DNA of 64,000 nucleotides from Idiomarina sp. (lineage in GTDB: Bacteria; Pseudomonadota; Gammaproteobacteria; Enterobacterales; Alteromonadaceae), in the NCBI GenBank assembly GCA_020831965.1, contig JAFIFP010000006.1, positions 1-64,000 of the forward strand, in the 5' to 3' direction. A program made the position numbers and the translations under genes. This document shows, one piece after another, positions 37,884-47,525 of this stretch. Below the pieces are notes generated by a model, which saw only the letters and a program-made list of their open reading frames with translations, was not told the DNA's origin and ran no database searches. How positions within the stretch are numbered: the stretch's first letter is position 1; every line of letters starts with the position of its first letter.

Positions 37884-40800
37884 ATGCTACCTGTAACGCT
37901 TGTACTATTCACGGCTATTGCCTATTTGTTGGTGCTCTTTTCCATCGCGTCGCGCGGTGAGAAACGGCGTCATGATGGCCCGCGCCCGTGGCGCTATACC
38001 CTAGCACTAGGCGTTCACTGCACAACTTGGGCGTTTTACGGCACCATTACGCAGGCAGCACACTACGGTTGGGCGTTCGCGCCTACTTACCTCGGCGGTA
38101 TTCTGGTGTTCCTTTTTGCACATGGCCTGCAAATGAAGGTGCTCACCTTAGTACGAGAGAACAACCTGTCATCCATTGCCGACTTTATTGGTTCGCGTTA
38201 CGCAAAGTCCCATGGCATCGCTGCGGCAGTGGCCCTGATTTCACTTGTTGCGTTAGTTCCTTATATTGCGTTGCAGCTGCGTGCTCTGACGGGCAGTTTC
38301 TCTGCTGTTACCGGGGTGGAAGTTGCTCGGATCCCTTGGTTTACCGACCTAGCAGCGGGTGTTGCTTTGGCGATGATCGGCTTCTCGATCCTGTTCGGCG
38401 CCCGTCGATTGAGTTTATCGGAGAAGCATCCGGGCTTAATGGATGCGGTGGCGTTTGAATCCATTGTGAAGCTGGTGGCATTCGTGATCGTAGGCTTGTT
38501 TGTGAGCTATCAATTATTCGATGGCATTGGTGACATTGTCACCCAAGCTGCACAGCAACCGGTGACGCAACAAATGCTGACTGGGGTACCGAGCGGAACC
38601 TACGTGTATGTTACTCACATGTTGCTCGGTGCTTTGGCTATGTTTGTGTTACCGCGTCAGTTTCATGTGAACTTTATCGAGAACACGCATCCGGATGAAC
38701 TGAAAACGGCGCGTTGGGCATTCCCTCTGTACTTATTCACCATTAACTTCTTTATTCTGCCCATTGCATTGGCTGGCGGTCTGTTGGTGCCAGAATTCCG
38801 TACGCAAGACACCTTTATGTTGGCGCTCCCGGTGCTGGCAGAACGGCCTGATATCAGTCTGATTGCCTTTATTGGTGGCTTAGCCGCAGCGACCAGTATG
38901 GTTATTATGGCGACGCTGGCGCTCAGTATCATGATGTCGAATGACGTGATTACGCCGCTCTGGCTGAAGCTGCAGGCGCGACGAAAACGTGCACTCAGTT
39001 TAACGCCCTCTCTAGTACTGACGATTCGCCGGTTGACCATGGTGGTGATCATCGGCTTGGCCTATGCCTACCACACTGCAACTCAAGCGGGTATGCCACT
39101 GGTCAGCAATGGTTTGATTGCGATGGCCCTACTCGCTCAGTTAGCTCCTGCACTCATTGGCGGGTTGGTGTGGACTCGCGGTAATCGTTTTGGTGTCATC
39201 GCTGGTCTCGCAGCGGGTACGTTGTTGTGGTGTGTGTTTTTGCTATGGCCCTCGTTGCAGTCGGCAACGGGTGAAGGCCCGCTACTGAGTGATTTAGATA
39301 TTAGCGACGGTGTGATTTGGAGCTTAGGCGCAAACCTACTGCTCTATATTGTCGTTAGCTTGTTGATGCGAAGCTCAGTTGCTGAGTCTCAACAAGCCCT
39401 GCGCTATGTGACGCCGGGGACACCCCAGCAACCCACTGCACAAGCTCAACGAGTGACTTGGGGACGCTTACGTTCAGTACTCGCGCGTTTTATTGACCAG
39501 CGAGACGCCGAGCGTTTGGACCAACGCCTAGGGATGGCAATTGCCGCGGCTCCGGCGGACGGTTTAGTCCCTGCTAGCGTACAGTCGCGCATTGAACGTG
39601 AGATGGCGGGTGCTATCGGCAGTGCGGCGAGCCGACTCCTTATTGATGCCATGGCGAAGCAATCTTCCGAGTCCCTTGAGCAAGTGGTGGATTGGGCGTC
39701 TGAAGCTTCGGAATTGTATCGCTTTAATCGTGAATTGCTGCAAGCCTCAGTGGAGAACATCCCACAGGGCATTAGCGTGATCGACAGTGATTTACGGCTG
39801 GTGGCCTGGAATCGGCGCTACCTCGAAATTTTTGATTACCCAGAAGGCTTTATTCAGGCGGGCACTCCGGTAGATGAGTTACTGCGTTACAACGCGGAGC
39901 GCGGTCTCTTCGGGCAACCTAACGCGGACATTCAAGAAGAAGTAGAAAAGCGAATTAACTATCTACGAGAGGGCAGCGCGTATCGTTACCAACGCAAGCA
40001 AGGTGATGGTCGCATGATCGAGTTGCAAGGGAGTCCCATGCCGGACGGCGGCTTTGTAACGACCTATACCGACATTACTGAATTGGTGCATGCGCAAGAT
40101 GAGCTCCGCAGTATTAATGCGGAACTTGAGCAACGCGTGACGGAACGCACCCAACAGTTGCTGGCCGCAAAACAGGCGGCAGAGCAGGCGCATGCAAGTA
40201 AGTCACGGTTTTTCGCTGCGGCTAGTCATGACTTGATGCAGCCCTTTAATGCCGCCACACTATTTTGTGAAATGTTACAGCAACGCAGTGTGGGTGAGGC
40301 GCAGCAGCTTGCTAACCAGATTCAGCGTTCGCTACATAATGCCGAGGAGCTACTGACTATGCTCCTCGAGATGACCAAGCTGGATTCAGGGACGCTGCAG
40401 CCCGAGTTGAGTCCGGTACCGGTACATGAAATTCTGCAACCGTTGGAAGAAAGCTTTCGTGTCTTGGCGGAGGAGAAAGGGCTGCAATTTCATTTACGTA
40501 GCTCGTCAGCGGTGATTCGTACCGACAAGAAACTGATGCGTCGGGTCCTCCAGAATCTGCTTTCAAATGCTATTCGATATACTGATCAGGGCAAGGTACT
40601 TTGTGGCGTGCGTCGACGCGATGGCTTTATTGAGTTGCAAATATGGGATACCGGTCGCGGTATCCCGAAGGAACAGCAAGCAGAGATCTTCAATGAGTTT
40701 CATCAGCTTGAGCAGCACGAACAGAATCCGGGACTTGGGCTTGGCTTGGCCATTGTCGAACGGATGTGTCGCTTGTTGGAGATGCCTATTCAGCTGCATT

Positions 40801-41270
40801 CTCAGTTCGGCAAAGGCACCTGCTTTAGTGTGCGGGTGCCCATAGTGGGGTGGCAGCAGGCACTTCCAGCGCAAAGTGATGCGTCACCAGCCGATGGTGC
40901 GCCGCTCTTACTCATCGATACGCCAGTAATGGTCATTGATAATGACCTTGCGGTGCGTGAAGCCTTATCTTCATTGCTGCGCTCTTGGGGTGCACGGGTC
41001 TATGCCTGTCAAACGCTTGCGGACGCACTCGATTTACCGGAAGCGCCCGCGCTGATGTTAGTCGATTATCATTTGGATGACGGTCAAGTGGGCGTTGATG
41101 TGATTCGGGCGGTGCGTGATCAATGGCAAACCATGATTCCTGCGATCGTAAATACCGCGGATCCGAACGAGTCTGTGCGTGAAGAAGTAGTGGAAGCGCA
41201 GGCGTTATTCTTACCTAAGCCGGTGAAGCAAGCCGCGCTTAAACGTTTAATTAAACGCTTAGGAATCTAA
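37884..41270 (+). CDS. crbS: CrbS-type hybrid histidine kinase with SSS transporter domain
   Basis: This 1128-residue sensor has, in order, a sodium/solute-symporter-like domain of about 13 membrane helices (1-500), a linker of the STAC type (about 520-605), a PAS domain (about 630-745), a coiled coil, a HisKA domain with phospho-acceptor His782 (ASHDLMQP), an ATPase domain (NLLSNAIRYTD, WDTGRGIP, GLGLGLAI) and a C-terminal receiver with Asp1061 (MLVDYHLDD). CrbS of Vibrio and its Pseudomonas/Shewanella relatives control acetate use through a LuxR-type regulator. The convergent regulator 10 nt downstream fits this. The actual ligand here is unknown. Confidence 0.88.
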   Translation: MLPVTLVLFTAIAYLLVLFSIASRGEKRRHDGPRPWRYTLALGVHCTTWAFYGTITQAAHYGWAFAPTYLGGILVFLFAHGLQMKVLTLVRENNLSSIADFIGSRYAKSHGIAAAVALISLVALVPYIALQLRALTGSFSAVTGVEVARIPWFTDLAAGVALAMIGFSILFGARRLSLSEKHPGLMDAVAFESIVKLVAFVIVGLFVSYQLFDGIGDIVTQAAQQPVTQQMLTGVPSGTYVYVTHMLLGALAMFVLPRQFHVNFIENTHPDELKTARWAFPLYLFTINFFILPIALAGGLLVPEFRTQDTFMLALPVLAERPDISLIAFIGGLAAATSMVIMATLALSIMMSNDVITPLWLKLQARRKRALSLTPSLVLTIRRLTMVVIIGLAYAYHTATQAGMPLVSNGLIAMALLAQLAPALIGGLVWTRGNRFGVIAGLAAGTLLWCVFLLWPSLQSATGEGPLLSDLDISDGVIWSLGANLLLYIVVSLLMRSSVAESQQALRYVTPGTPQQPTAQAQRVTWGRLRSVLARFIDQRDAERLDQRLGMAIAAAPADGLVPASVQSRIEREMAGAIGSAASRLLIDAMAKQSSESLEQVVDWASEASELYRFNRELLQASVENIPQGISVIDSDLRLVAWNRRYLEIFDYPEGFIQAGTPVDELLRYNAERGLFGQPNADIQEEVEKRINYLREGSAYRYQRKQGDGRMIELQGSPMPDGGFVTTYTDITELVHAQDELRSINAELEQRVTERTQQLLAAKQAAEQAHASKSRFFAAASHDLMQPFNAATLFCEMLQQRSVGEAQQLANQIQRSLHNAEELLTMLLEMTKLDSGTLQPELSPVPVHEILQPLEESFRVLAEEKGLQFHLRSSSAVIRTDKKLMRRVLQNLLSNAIRYTDQGKVLCGVRRRDGFIELQIWDTGRGIPKEQQAEIFNEFHQLEQHEQNPGLGLGLAIVERMCRLLEMPIQLHSQFGKGTCFSVRVPIVGWQQALPAQSDASPADGAPLLLIDTPVMVIDNDLAVREALSSLLRSWGARVYACQTLADALDLPEAPALMLVDYHLDDGQVGVDVIRAVRDQWQTMIPAIVNTADPNESVREEVVEAQALFLPKPVKQAALKRLIKRLGI

Positions 41271-41280
41271 TCAGCTTGCT

Positions 41281-41937
41281 TTAAGCCTCGGAAGTGTCGT
41301 CGCCAGCCCGCAGCATTTCTTTGAAAATCACCCCAGCCTGTGTGCGGTTAATTACCCCAAGCTTGCGCAGAATCGCAGAGACATGCTGTTTAATGGTGGT
41401 TTCTTGCACCTGCAATTCCCAAGCAATCTGTTTATTCAGTAGTCCATCTGCAATACAACTCAAGACCTTGAATTGTTGTGGCGTCAGCTGTTCTAAGCGA
41501 GTCGCAAAATCGACGCTGGCACTATCGGGTTGGCTTGCACTGGTTTGTTGAAGGTGTTCCGGGAGCCAATTATCACCACTGAGAACGGTTTCGACCGCAG
41601 CTTTGAGCGTGGGTAACGGTGCTGATTTCGGCACATAGGCGCTAGCACCAAAGGCCATCGCCCGGCGAATCACATCCGGATTCTCATTGGCGGAAACAAT
41701 CAACACAAGAATGTCAGGGAATAAATTACGCACCGCGGTGAGGCCGGTGAGTCCTTGGTTTCCTGGCATATTGAGATCGAGTAAAAGCAGCTCAATTTGC
41801 CGCTCAGATTCAAGCAGGGTCATGAGCTGAGGGAAGCTTTCGGCTTCCAGTACGTCACTTCCTAAGGTTTCCGACAACGCTTGCTTGAGCGCGGCGCGAA
41901 ACAATGGGTGATCATCAGCAATAATTGCGCGGGCCAT
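41281..41937 (-). CDS. crbR: NarL/LuxR-family response regulator, CrbR-like
   Basis: This 218-residue regulator has a receiver domain (IIADDHPLF, phospho-acceptor Asp54 in LLLDLNMPG, Lys in YVPKSAPLP) and a C-terminal LuxR helix-turn-helix (LTPQQFKVLSCIADGLLNKQI, in part, then TTIKQHVSAILRKLGV). It is the likely partner of the convergent CrbS-type kinase. The ATG at 41937 was chosen because receiver domains begin there and GGAA precedes it; upstream GTG (42027) and ATG (41955) starts remain possible. CrbR proteins activate acs and related genes; targets here may include the divergent TonB-receptor/permease pair next door. Confidence 0.85.
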   Translation of the reverse strand: MARAIIADDHPLFRAALKQALSETLGSDVLEAESFPQLMTLLESERQIELLLLDLNMPGNQGLTGLTAVRNLFPDILVLIVSANENPDVIRRAMAFGASAYVPKSAPLPTLKAAVETVLSGDNWLPEHLQQTSASQPDSASVDFATRLEQLTPQQFKVLSCIADGLLNKQIAWELQVQETTIKQHVSAILRKLGVINRTQAGVIFKEMLRAGDDTSEA

Positions 41938-42087
41938 GCCGTTCCGTGTCTGCATAATGCATGGAACCTGTGTTGTACCTGATGCGAGCTCCAAGCGCAA
42001 GCGAGCATCTTGAGAGAAAAAAGCCACCGGCCAAATTGGCGCGGTGGCAATCAGTTCAACGGAGAATCTTAAATCTCACCTGCCGAC

Positions 42088-44331
42088 CTAGAAGCGGTAG
42101 CCCACAGTCAGCGAGATGGTTCGAGGTGCACCGTAGTAGCCGACGATCGTATCTTCGCCGCCGAGACCTGGCCCGGTGACATTCCCTTGACCATCGCGAG
42201 GTGCTGCAAAGTTATAACCGGCTAAACGATACTCTTTGTCGAACAGGTTCTTCACATGCAAGCCTGCTTGCCATGTGCCGTCACGGTGGTACCACATCAC
42301 GCTAGTATTCGCGAGTGAGTACGCATCCATATCGAGCATTGAAGGCACTTCGAAGATTTGCGTGGCACTGCGATACGCAAGGTTACCTGACCACACCACA
42401 TCGCCACCCCATACTGCAGGGAACTCTTGTGCGAAGCCGATGTTGGCACTCCACTTGGGCGTGTTGGCAAATGACCACAGTGCTGAAACGTCCTCAACTT
42501 GCTGGGTTTCTGGGTTGAAGAAATTGACTTGGTCAAACTCTGCATTAACGTAACCAATTGACGCATTGACCGATAAGTTATTCGTCAAACGCGCTAAGGT
42601 TTCGATTTCAAACCCTTGCACTGTCGCTTGGGCGGCGTTCAATACTTGTGAAGCAACACCCGCATCGACAGCACGCTGCACTGTTACTTGCATGTCCTGG
42701 TAATCCGAGTGGAATACTGCAGCATTCAAGCGTACACGACCGTCCAACAATTCCGCTTTCATCCCGAGTTCGTAGGTATCTACAATCTCAGGATCATAAG
42801 GATTTGCTGCGTCTGGGTTGAGTGATACGTCTGCGCGCATGTCTACACCACCCGACTTGAAGCCGTTACTGTAGCTCGCGTAGTACATCAAGTTACGGTT
42901 GACCGTGTAACGTACACTGGCGTGCGGCGAGAAGCGGCTCCAGCTGGCTTTAGTGCTGAAGTCTGAGTTTACGACCAGTGGGTCACCGACTTCGTCATTC
43001 GGATATTTGATGCCCAAGTAGGTGAAGCGATAGACTGTCGCGTCTTTTTCATCGCGGGTGTAGCGTCCACCCAAGGTAAATGACCAGTTGTCGTCTAAGT
43101 CGTAAGTCCCCTGACCGAAGACAGCTTGGCTAGACGTGTCCACACAGCCACCGTTCTCAACGGTCACACCGAGACCACCAAGTACCGTGCCAAATACGCC
43201 GCAAGCTTCACCTTCATAGAAGTACAAGCCACTGACGAAACGGAAGTTGTCACCGACATAGTTCAGCTGGAATTCTTGGCTGAACTGCTCATCCTCGTAG
43301 ATTGCTGGCACGTTTAGGGTCTGTAACTCAGTAGAGTCAAAGTCGATGTTCGTGTCAGTGAAACCTTCGCGCAATGCGGTCACGGACTTGAAGGCCCAGT
43401 CTTCATTAAGCGCCCAATCAACAGTGAGTGACATGCCTTCGGTTCTTACGAAGTTGTCTACCGGCATGGCTGTGCGCGAGTCGAAGACGCTATCGAGGGG
43501 TTCGTCGCCTGTCAGCAAGCTTGTTGTCAGGCGATAGCCGCCCTTTGAGTTGGAGCGGTCTTCAGTTCGGTCAGCAGAGAAGCGCACTTGCACTGCGTCA
43601 CTAGGTAACCACAACGCGCTGATGCGACCCGTTTGTAATTCTTTGTTGTAGTTGTCATCGCCCGTGTTTACATACTCACCGAAACCATCGCGGTTGAGTG
43701 TGGCAAAAGCACCGCCGATAAAGAAGTTATCAGTAATGGCGGTTTGACCCGAGAGCTTCAGATCTTGTTGGTTATAGCTACCCAACGTGCCCTGAATGGA
43801 AAACTCATTCTCGCCCGTGAGGCTGCGAGTCACATACTTCATGGCGCCACCGATGGTGTTCTTACCGTAAAGTGTGCCTTGCGGTCCACGTAAGACTTCC
43901 ACGCGCTCTACATCGAATACTTCAAGTACCGCGCCTTGTGGGCGGGCAATGTAAACGTCATCGATGTAGATACCCACACCTGGCTCGAAGCCCCAGAGCG
44001 GATCTTGTTGACCAATACCACGAATGTAGGCAGTGAGCGTGGAGTTAGTACCGCGACTGACCTGCAGCGTAGTGTTTGGGATTCGTTGTTGCAGTTCGGT
44101 GATATCCGACAGGCCCATGCGCTCCATTTCCAGCTCGCTAAATGAGGTGACGGCTACCGGAACTTCTTGAATATTTTCATTAGTCCGGCGTGCGGTGACC
44201 TCAATGCGTTCAAGGACTCGCACTTCTGGTTCTGCAGCTTGCTCTTGTGCAGTTGCGGTAAACATTGCACCGCTCACCGCTGCCGAGACGGCCACGGCGC
44301 ATAATGAGCGTTTAAAAGTGGCGGTTTTCAT
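42088..44331 (-). CDS. TonB-dependent outer-membrane receptor
   Basis: This 747-residue receptor has a signal peptide (about 1-28, ending TATA-QE), a plug with IEVTARRTNENIQEVPVAVT and RGPQGTLYGKNTIGGAMKY, and a barrel ending LTVGYRF. The plug type is common in receptors for siderophores and for lipophilic or aromatic compounds, so the ligand cannot be read off. It diverges from the permease-ligase-esterase operon across a shared 211-bp region, which suggests one substrate. It may instead import iron chelates; no Fur box was recognised. Confidence 0.88.
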   Translation of the reverse strand: MKTATFKRSLCAVAVSAAVSGAMFTATAQEQAAEPEVRVLERIEVTARRTNENIQEVPVAVTSFSELEMERMGLSDITELQQRIPNTTLQVSRGTNSTLTAYIRGIGQQDPLWGFEPGVGIYIDDVYIARPQGAVLEVFDVERVEVLRGPQGTLYGKNTIGGAMKYVTRSLTGENEFSIQGTLGSYNQQDLKLSGQTAITDNFFIGGAFATLNRDGFGEYVNTGDDNYNKELQTGRISALWLPSDAVQVRFSADRTEDRSNSKGGYRLTTSLLTGDEPLDSVFDSRTAMPVDNFVRTEGMSLTVDWALNEDWAFKSVTALREGFTDTNIDFDSTELQTLNVPAIYEDEQFSQEFQLNYVGDNFRFVSGLYFYEGEACGVFGTVLGGLGVTVENGGCVDTSSQAVFGQGTYDLDDNWSFTLGGRYTRDEKDATVYRFTYLGIKYPNDEVGDPLVVNSDFSTKASWSRFSPHASVRYTVNRNLMYYASYSNGFKSGGVDMRADVSLNPDAANPYDPEIVDTYELGMKAELLDGRVRLNAAVFHSDYQDMQVTVQRAVDAGVASQVLNAAQATVQGFEIETLARLTNNLSVNASIGYVNAEFDQVNFFNPETQQVEDVSALWSFANTPKWSANIGFAQEFPAVWGGDVVWSGNLAYRSATQIFEVPSMLDMDAYSLANTSVMWYHRDGTWQAGLHVKNLFDKEYRLAGYNFAAPRDGQGNVTGPGLGGEDTIVGYYGAPRTISLTVGYRF

Positions 44332-44542
44332 AATCGCTTCTTCCCCCTGGGGTTTGCTGTTTCCGGATTGACCCGGTGATTATTTTTGTATCGCGAGCAA
44401 AACCTTAGCGGAAAGTGACGAATTTGTGACCTGTACCATAGTACAGTATGTAACCGAAGCGTCCTGGCTAACAATACGATACTTAAAAGTGAGGTCGGAA
44501 CCGTCCACGCTCCGCCAAAATAGAATAATAAGAGAGGTTAAC
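44332..44542. promoter_or_regulatory. Shared divergent control region with palindrome
   Basis: The region between the receptor and permease starts holds the perfect inverted repeat CTGTAC-CATA-GTACAG at 44431-44446, roughly 97 bp from the permease start and 100 bp from the receptor start. It has the size of a dimeric regulator site and could serve both promoters. The adjacent NarL-family regulator is one candidate, with no direct support. No clear -35/-10 pair was assigned. Confidence 0.45.
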
Positions 44543-45838
44543 ATGCTGAGTATGTTGGGGTTAATTGGTGGTTTAGTGCTGCTAATTGTATTAACACTCA
44601 GAGGCTGGAACTTGTTTATTAGCGCACCTTTATGCGCTCTTATTGTTGCTGCTAGCGCCAATTTACCGATTTTTGTTGGTGACATTAATTACGTAGAAAG
44701 TTACATGAATGGCTTTTCTGGCTTCGTTGCCGCCTGGTTCTTCATGTTTTTGCTCGGCTCCATCTTCGGAAAGTTTATGGAGGACACGGGTGCTGCGGAC
44801 AGCGTTGCCGAGTGGATTATTGGTAAATTAGGTAAGAGTCAGGCAGTTCTGGCGGTGGTTTTGGCCTGTGCCATTCTCACTTATGGTGGGGTGAGCGTGT
44901 TTGTCGTGGCCTTTTCGGTGTACCCCATGGCGCTCAGTTTGTTTAAAGACGCCAATCTACCTCGTCGCTTTATCCCGGCAGCACTTGCATTTGGCTCCGT
45001 GACCTTCACTATGACCTCGGCAGGCTCACCAGAGATTCAGAATTGGATCCCTATTGCTTATCTCGGCACATCCCCCTACGCGGCTTGGGAAGTTAGCTTG
45101 GTCGTTGCCGTATTCATGGCAATTCTTGGGTACTGGTGGTTAAGTAAAATTATCAAGCAAGCCTTGGCTCGGGGTGAGCATTTCGTAGCTCGTCCCGGCG
45201 ATCCTGTGCTTACCGATAGGCGTTTGCCGCACCCTATTACAGGCCTTATTCCGTTGATCGTGGTCTTGGCGCTGTCTTTTATGTATCACGGCGCTTTGGC
45301 GCAAATGGCCTTAATTGTTGCCCTATTGGGCGGTGTACTAACCCTGATGGTGATCAACTGGAAGTTCTTCCACAACATGCAAGAGGCGCTTGGCCAGGCG
45401 ACGACCGGTGCATTGATTGCAATTGGTAATACTGCGGCCGTAGTTGGTTTTGGTAGCGTTGCGCGGGTGACGCCAGCATTTGAAGCCGCGGTTACCGCAA
45501 TGACATCGATTCCAGGCAATGAACTGATTGGCGCAGCAATCGCGGTCAGTGTGATTGCTGGTCTCACTGGGTCAGCCTCGGGTGGACAGGCCATTGCGTT
45601 GCCTGAAGTGGGCCCACATTACCTCGACGCCGGTGTCAGTCCAGAGCAATTACACCGTGTCGTTTCGATATCCTCGGGCGCCCTCGACTCACTGCCACAT
45701 AACGGCTATGTGGTGACAACCATTCGCGCCATCTGTAATGAAACACACAAAGATGCCTACTGGGCGGTGGGCGCCGTAACCGTGGTCGTGCCAATGCTTG
45801 GACTTGCGCTCGCGATTGCGCTGTTCAACATTTTCTAA
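44543..45838 (+). CDS. GntP-family permease
   Basis: This 431-residue inner-membrane carrier has about 12 hydrophobic segments and GntP-family blocks: MLGLIGGLVLLIVLTLRGW at the start, FGKFMEDTGAADSVAEWI, TMTSAGSPEIQNWIP and ITGSASGG-like GLTGSASGGQAIALP. Relatives carry gluconate or short hydroxy- and keto-acids such as 3-hydroxybutyrate. The ATG at 44543 has AGAGAGG 5 nt upstream; a longer frame starts without a ribosome site. The acyl-CoA ligase start lies 22 nt downstream, which supports uptake of a carboxylic acid for CoA activation. Confidence 0.87.
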   Translation: MLSMLGLIGGLVLLIVLTLRGWNLFISAPLCALIVAASANLPIFVGDINYVESYMNGFSGFVAAWFFMFLLGSIFGKFMEDTGAADSVAEWIIGKLGKSQAVLAVVLACAILTYGGVSVFVVAFSVYPMALSLFKDANLPRRFIPAALAFGSVTFTMTSAGSPEIQNWIPIAYLGTSPYAAWEVSLVVAVFMAILGYWWLSKIIKQALARGEHFVARPGDPVLTDRRLPHPITGLIPLIVVLALSFMYHGALAQMALIVALLGGVLTLMVINWKFFHNMQEALGQATTGALIAIGNTAAVVGFGSVARVTPAFEAAVTAMTSIPGNELIGAAIAVSVIAGLTGSASGGQAIALPEVGPHYLDAGVSPEQLHRVVSISSGALDSLPHNGYVVTTIRAICNETHKDAYWAVGAVTVVVPMLGLALAIALFNIF

Positions 45839-45860
45839 ATTCACGCGAAGAGAGATTGTT

Positions 45861-47525
45861 ATGAGCAGTAAAGATTACGCCGACGCAAATTTTCGTGGCA
45901 ACATGATGAGCACACAGTTGCTGATTATCGATATTTTAGACCATGCGCGCCGTCGATTTCCGCAACAGCAGATCGTGTCCCGCGTTCATTCGGGTGCAAT
46001 TCATCGCACCACTTATCTCGAAAGCTGGCAACGCACCGCGCAACTGGGCCATGCACTGCAAGCGCTGGGTGTGAAGGCCGGAGATTGCGTGGCTTCATTA
46101 GCATGGAATACCTTTCGTCACTTTGAATTGTACTACGGAGCCGCCGGTCTTGGTGCGGTGCTCCATACGGTAAATCCACGATTATTCTCGGACCAAATCC
46201 GCTATGTGATTGACCATGCGGAAGACAGTTATGTGTTTGTGGATCCAAGTTTTGTCGCGTTACTTGAGGAGATTGCAGATCAGCTGCCACGCGTAAAAGG
46301 CTATATTATTTTATGTACGGCCGACGAAATGCCAGTGACCTCATTAGCCAATGTGCAGTGCTATGAAAGTTTGCTAGACGGGCATCCAACCACCTATGAA
46401 TGGCCCCGCTTTAGCGAAGAGCAGGCGGCTTCCTTGTGTTATACCTCAGGTACAACGGGGCATCCGAAAGGTGTACTGTATTCCCATCGCGCAACGGTGC
46501 TCCATGCTCAAGCTGCGGCCTCACCGGCTTTGTTAGACCTTCGTGAAGACACCGTGCTATTGCCCATGGTCGCCATGTATCACGTCAGTGCTTGGGGTGC
46601 CCCTTACGCAGCACCGCTGGCTGGCGCCCGGTTAGTGTTGCCAGGCCACGGTATGGACGGTCCGAGCATGTGGGAGATGATTCGTGATGAAGGGGTGACG
46701 GTCGGCTTGGGAGTTCCTACGATCTGGCTCACGTTGCACAATTATTTGCGTGAGCAACAGGTCACAGAACTGCCATTAGAACGGGTATGTGTGGGTGGCG
46801 CGGCTTCTCCGCTTGGCCTCGTCAAAACCTATTACGAACAGTATGGCATTTATTGGCAGCCAATTTGGGGTATGACAGAAACTGGTCCGCTAGCGACTTC
46901 TTTACCACCTTCTCCGGCGATACTGGCGTTGCCAGAGGAGGAACGATTCCGCCGCCAAACAACCGCAGGAAAAGCCGCTTTCGGTGTCGACATGGGGATA
47001 TTCGATGCCGATGATCGACCCTTGGCACATGACGGAGAAACCTCTGGCGAGTTGCGAGTTCGGGGTCCTTGGATTTGTTCGCAATATTTTAAGAATGACG
47101 ACCTATCAAGTTTCCCTGGCGGCTGGCTAGCCACGGGTGATATCGCGGTTATTGATGCGGAAGGCCATATGAAAGTGGTCGACCGGAAGAAAGATGTGAT
47201 TAAAAGTGGTGGTGAGTGGATTAGCTCACTAGAGATTGAAAGTATTGTGAGCCAGCACCCCGCGGTCAATGAATGTTGTGTCATCGGCGCTAAGCACCCG
47301 AAGTGGGATGAACGCCCACTTTTGTTGGTAGTGCTGAACCCAGAGCAACAGTTCGACCGAACTCAAATGAAAGAACATTTGACTGGACGTATTGCCAAAT
47401 GGTGGATGCCCGACGCTGTGTTGGTTGTGGACAGGTTGCCACGCACAGGTACCGGCAAAGTTGTGAAAAACGAACTCCGTGATCAGTACGGAAATTACCT
47501 CATTGAACAAGGAGCTTCCGCATGA
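45861..47525 (+). CDS. Acyl-CoA ligase (AMP-forming)
   Basis: This 554-residue enzyme would activate a carboxylic acid to its CoA thioester with ATP. The P-loop-like YTSGTTGHPKGVLYSHR, the WGMTETGPLA block, GELRVRGPW, ATGDIAVIDAEGH and the catalytic Lys in TGTGKVVKNELR are present. It is of the medium/long-chain or alkyl-acid type (FadD/AlkK-like). The ATG at 45861 has an AGAGAG site; an earlier frame at 45798 overlaps the permease gene. The stop overlaps the esterase start as ATGA. Confidence 0.9.
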   Translation: MSSKDYADANFRGNMMSTQLLIIDILDHARRRFPQQQIVSRVHSGAIHRTTYLESWQRTAQLGHALQALGVKAGDCVASLAWNTFRHFELYYGAAGLGAVLHTVNPRLFSDQIRYVIDHAEDSYVFVDPSFVALLEEIADQLPRVKGYIILCTADEMPVTSLANVQCYESLLDGHPTTYEWPRFSEEQAASLCYTSGTTGHPKGVLYSHRATVLHAQAAASPALLDLREDTVLLPMVAMYHVSAWGAPYAAPLAGARLVLPGHGMDGPSMWEMIRDEGVTVGLGVPTIWLTLHNYLREQQVTELPLERVCVGGAASPLGLVKTYYEQYGIYWQPIWGMTETGPLATSLPPSPAILALPEEERFRRQTTAGKAAFGVDMGIFDADDRPLAHDGETSGELRVRGPWICSQYFKNDDLSSFPGGWLATGDIAVIDAEGHMKVVDRKKDVIKSGGEWISSLEIESIVSQHPAVNECCVIGAKHPKWDERPLLLVVLNPEQQFDRTQMKEHLTGRIAKWWMPDAVLVVDRLPRTGTGKVVKNELRDQYGNYLIEQGASA

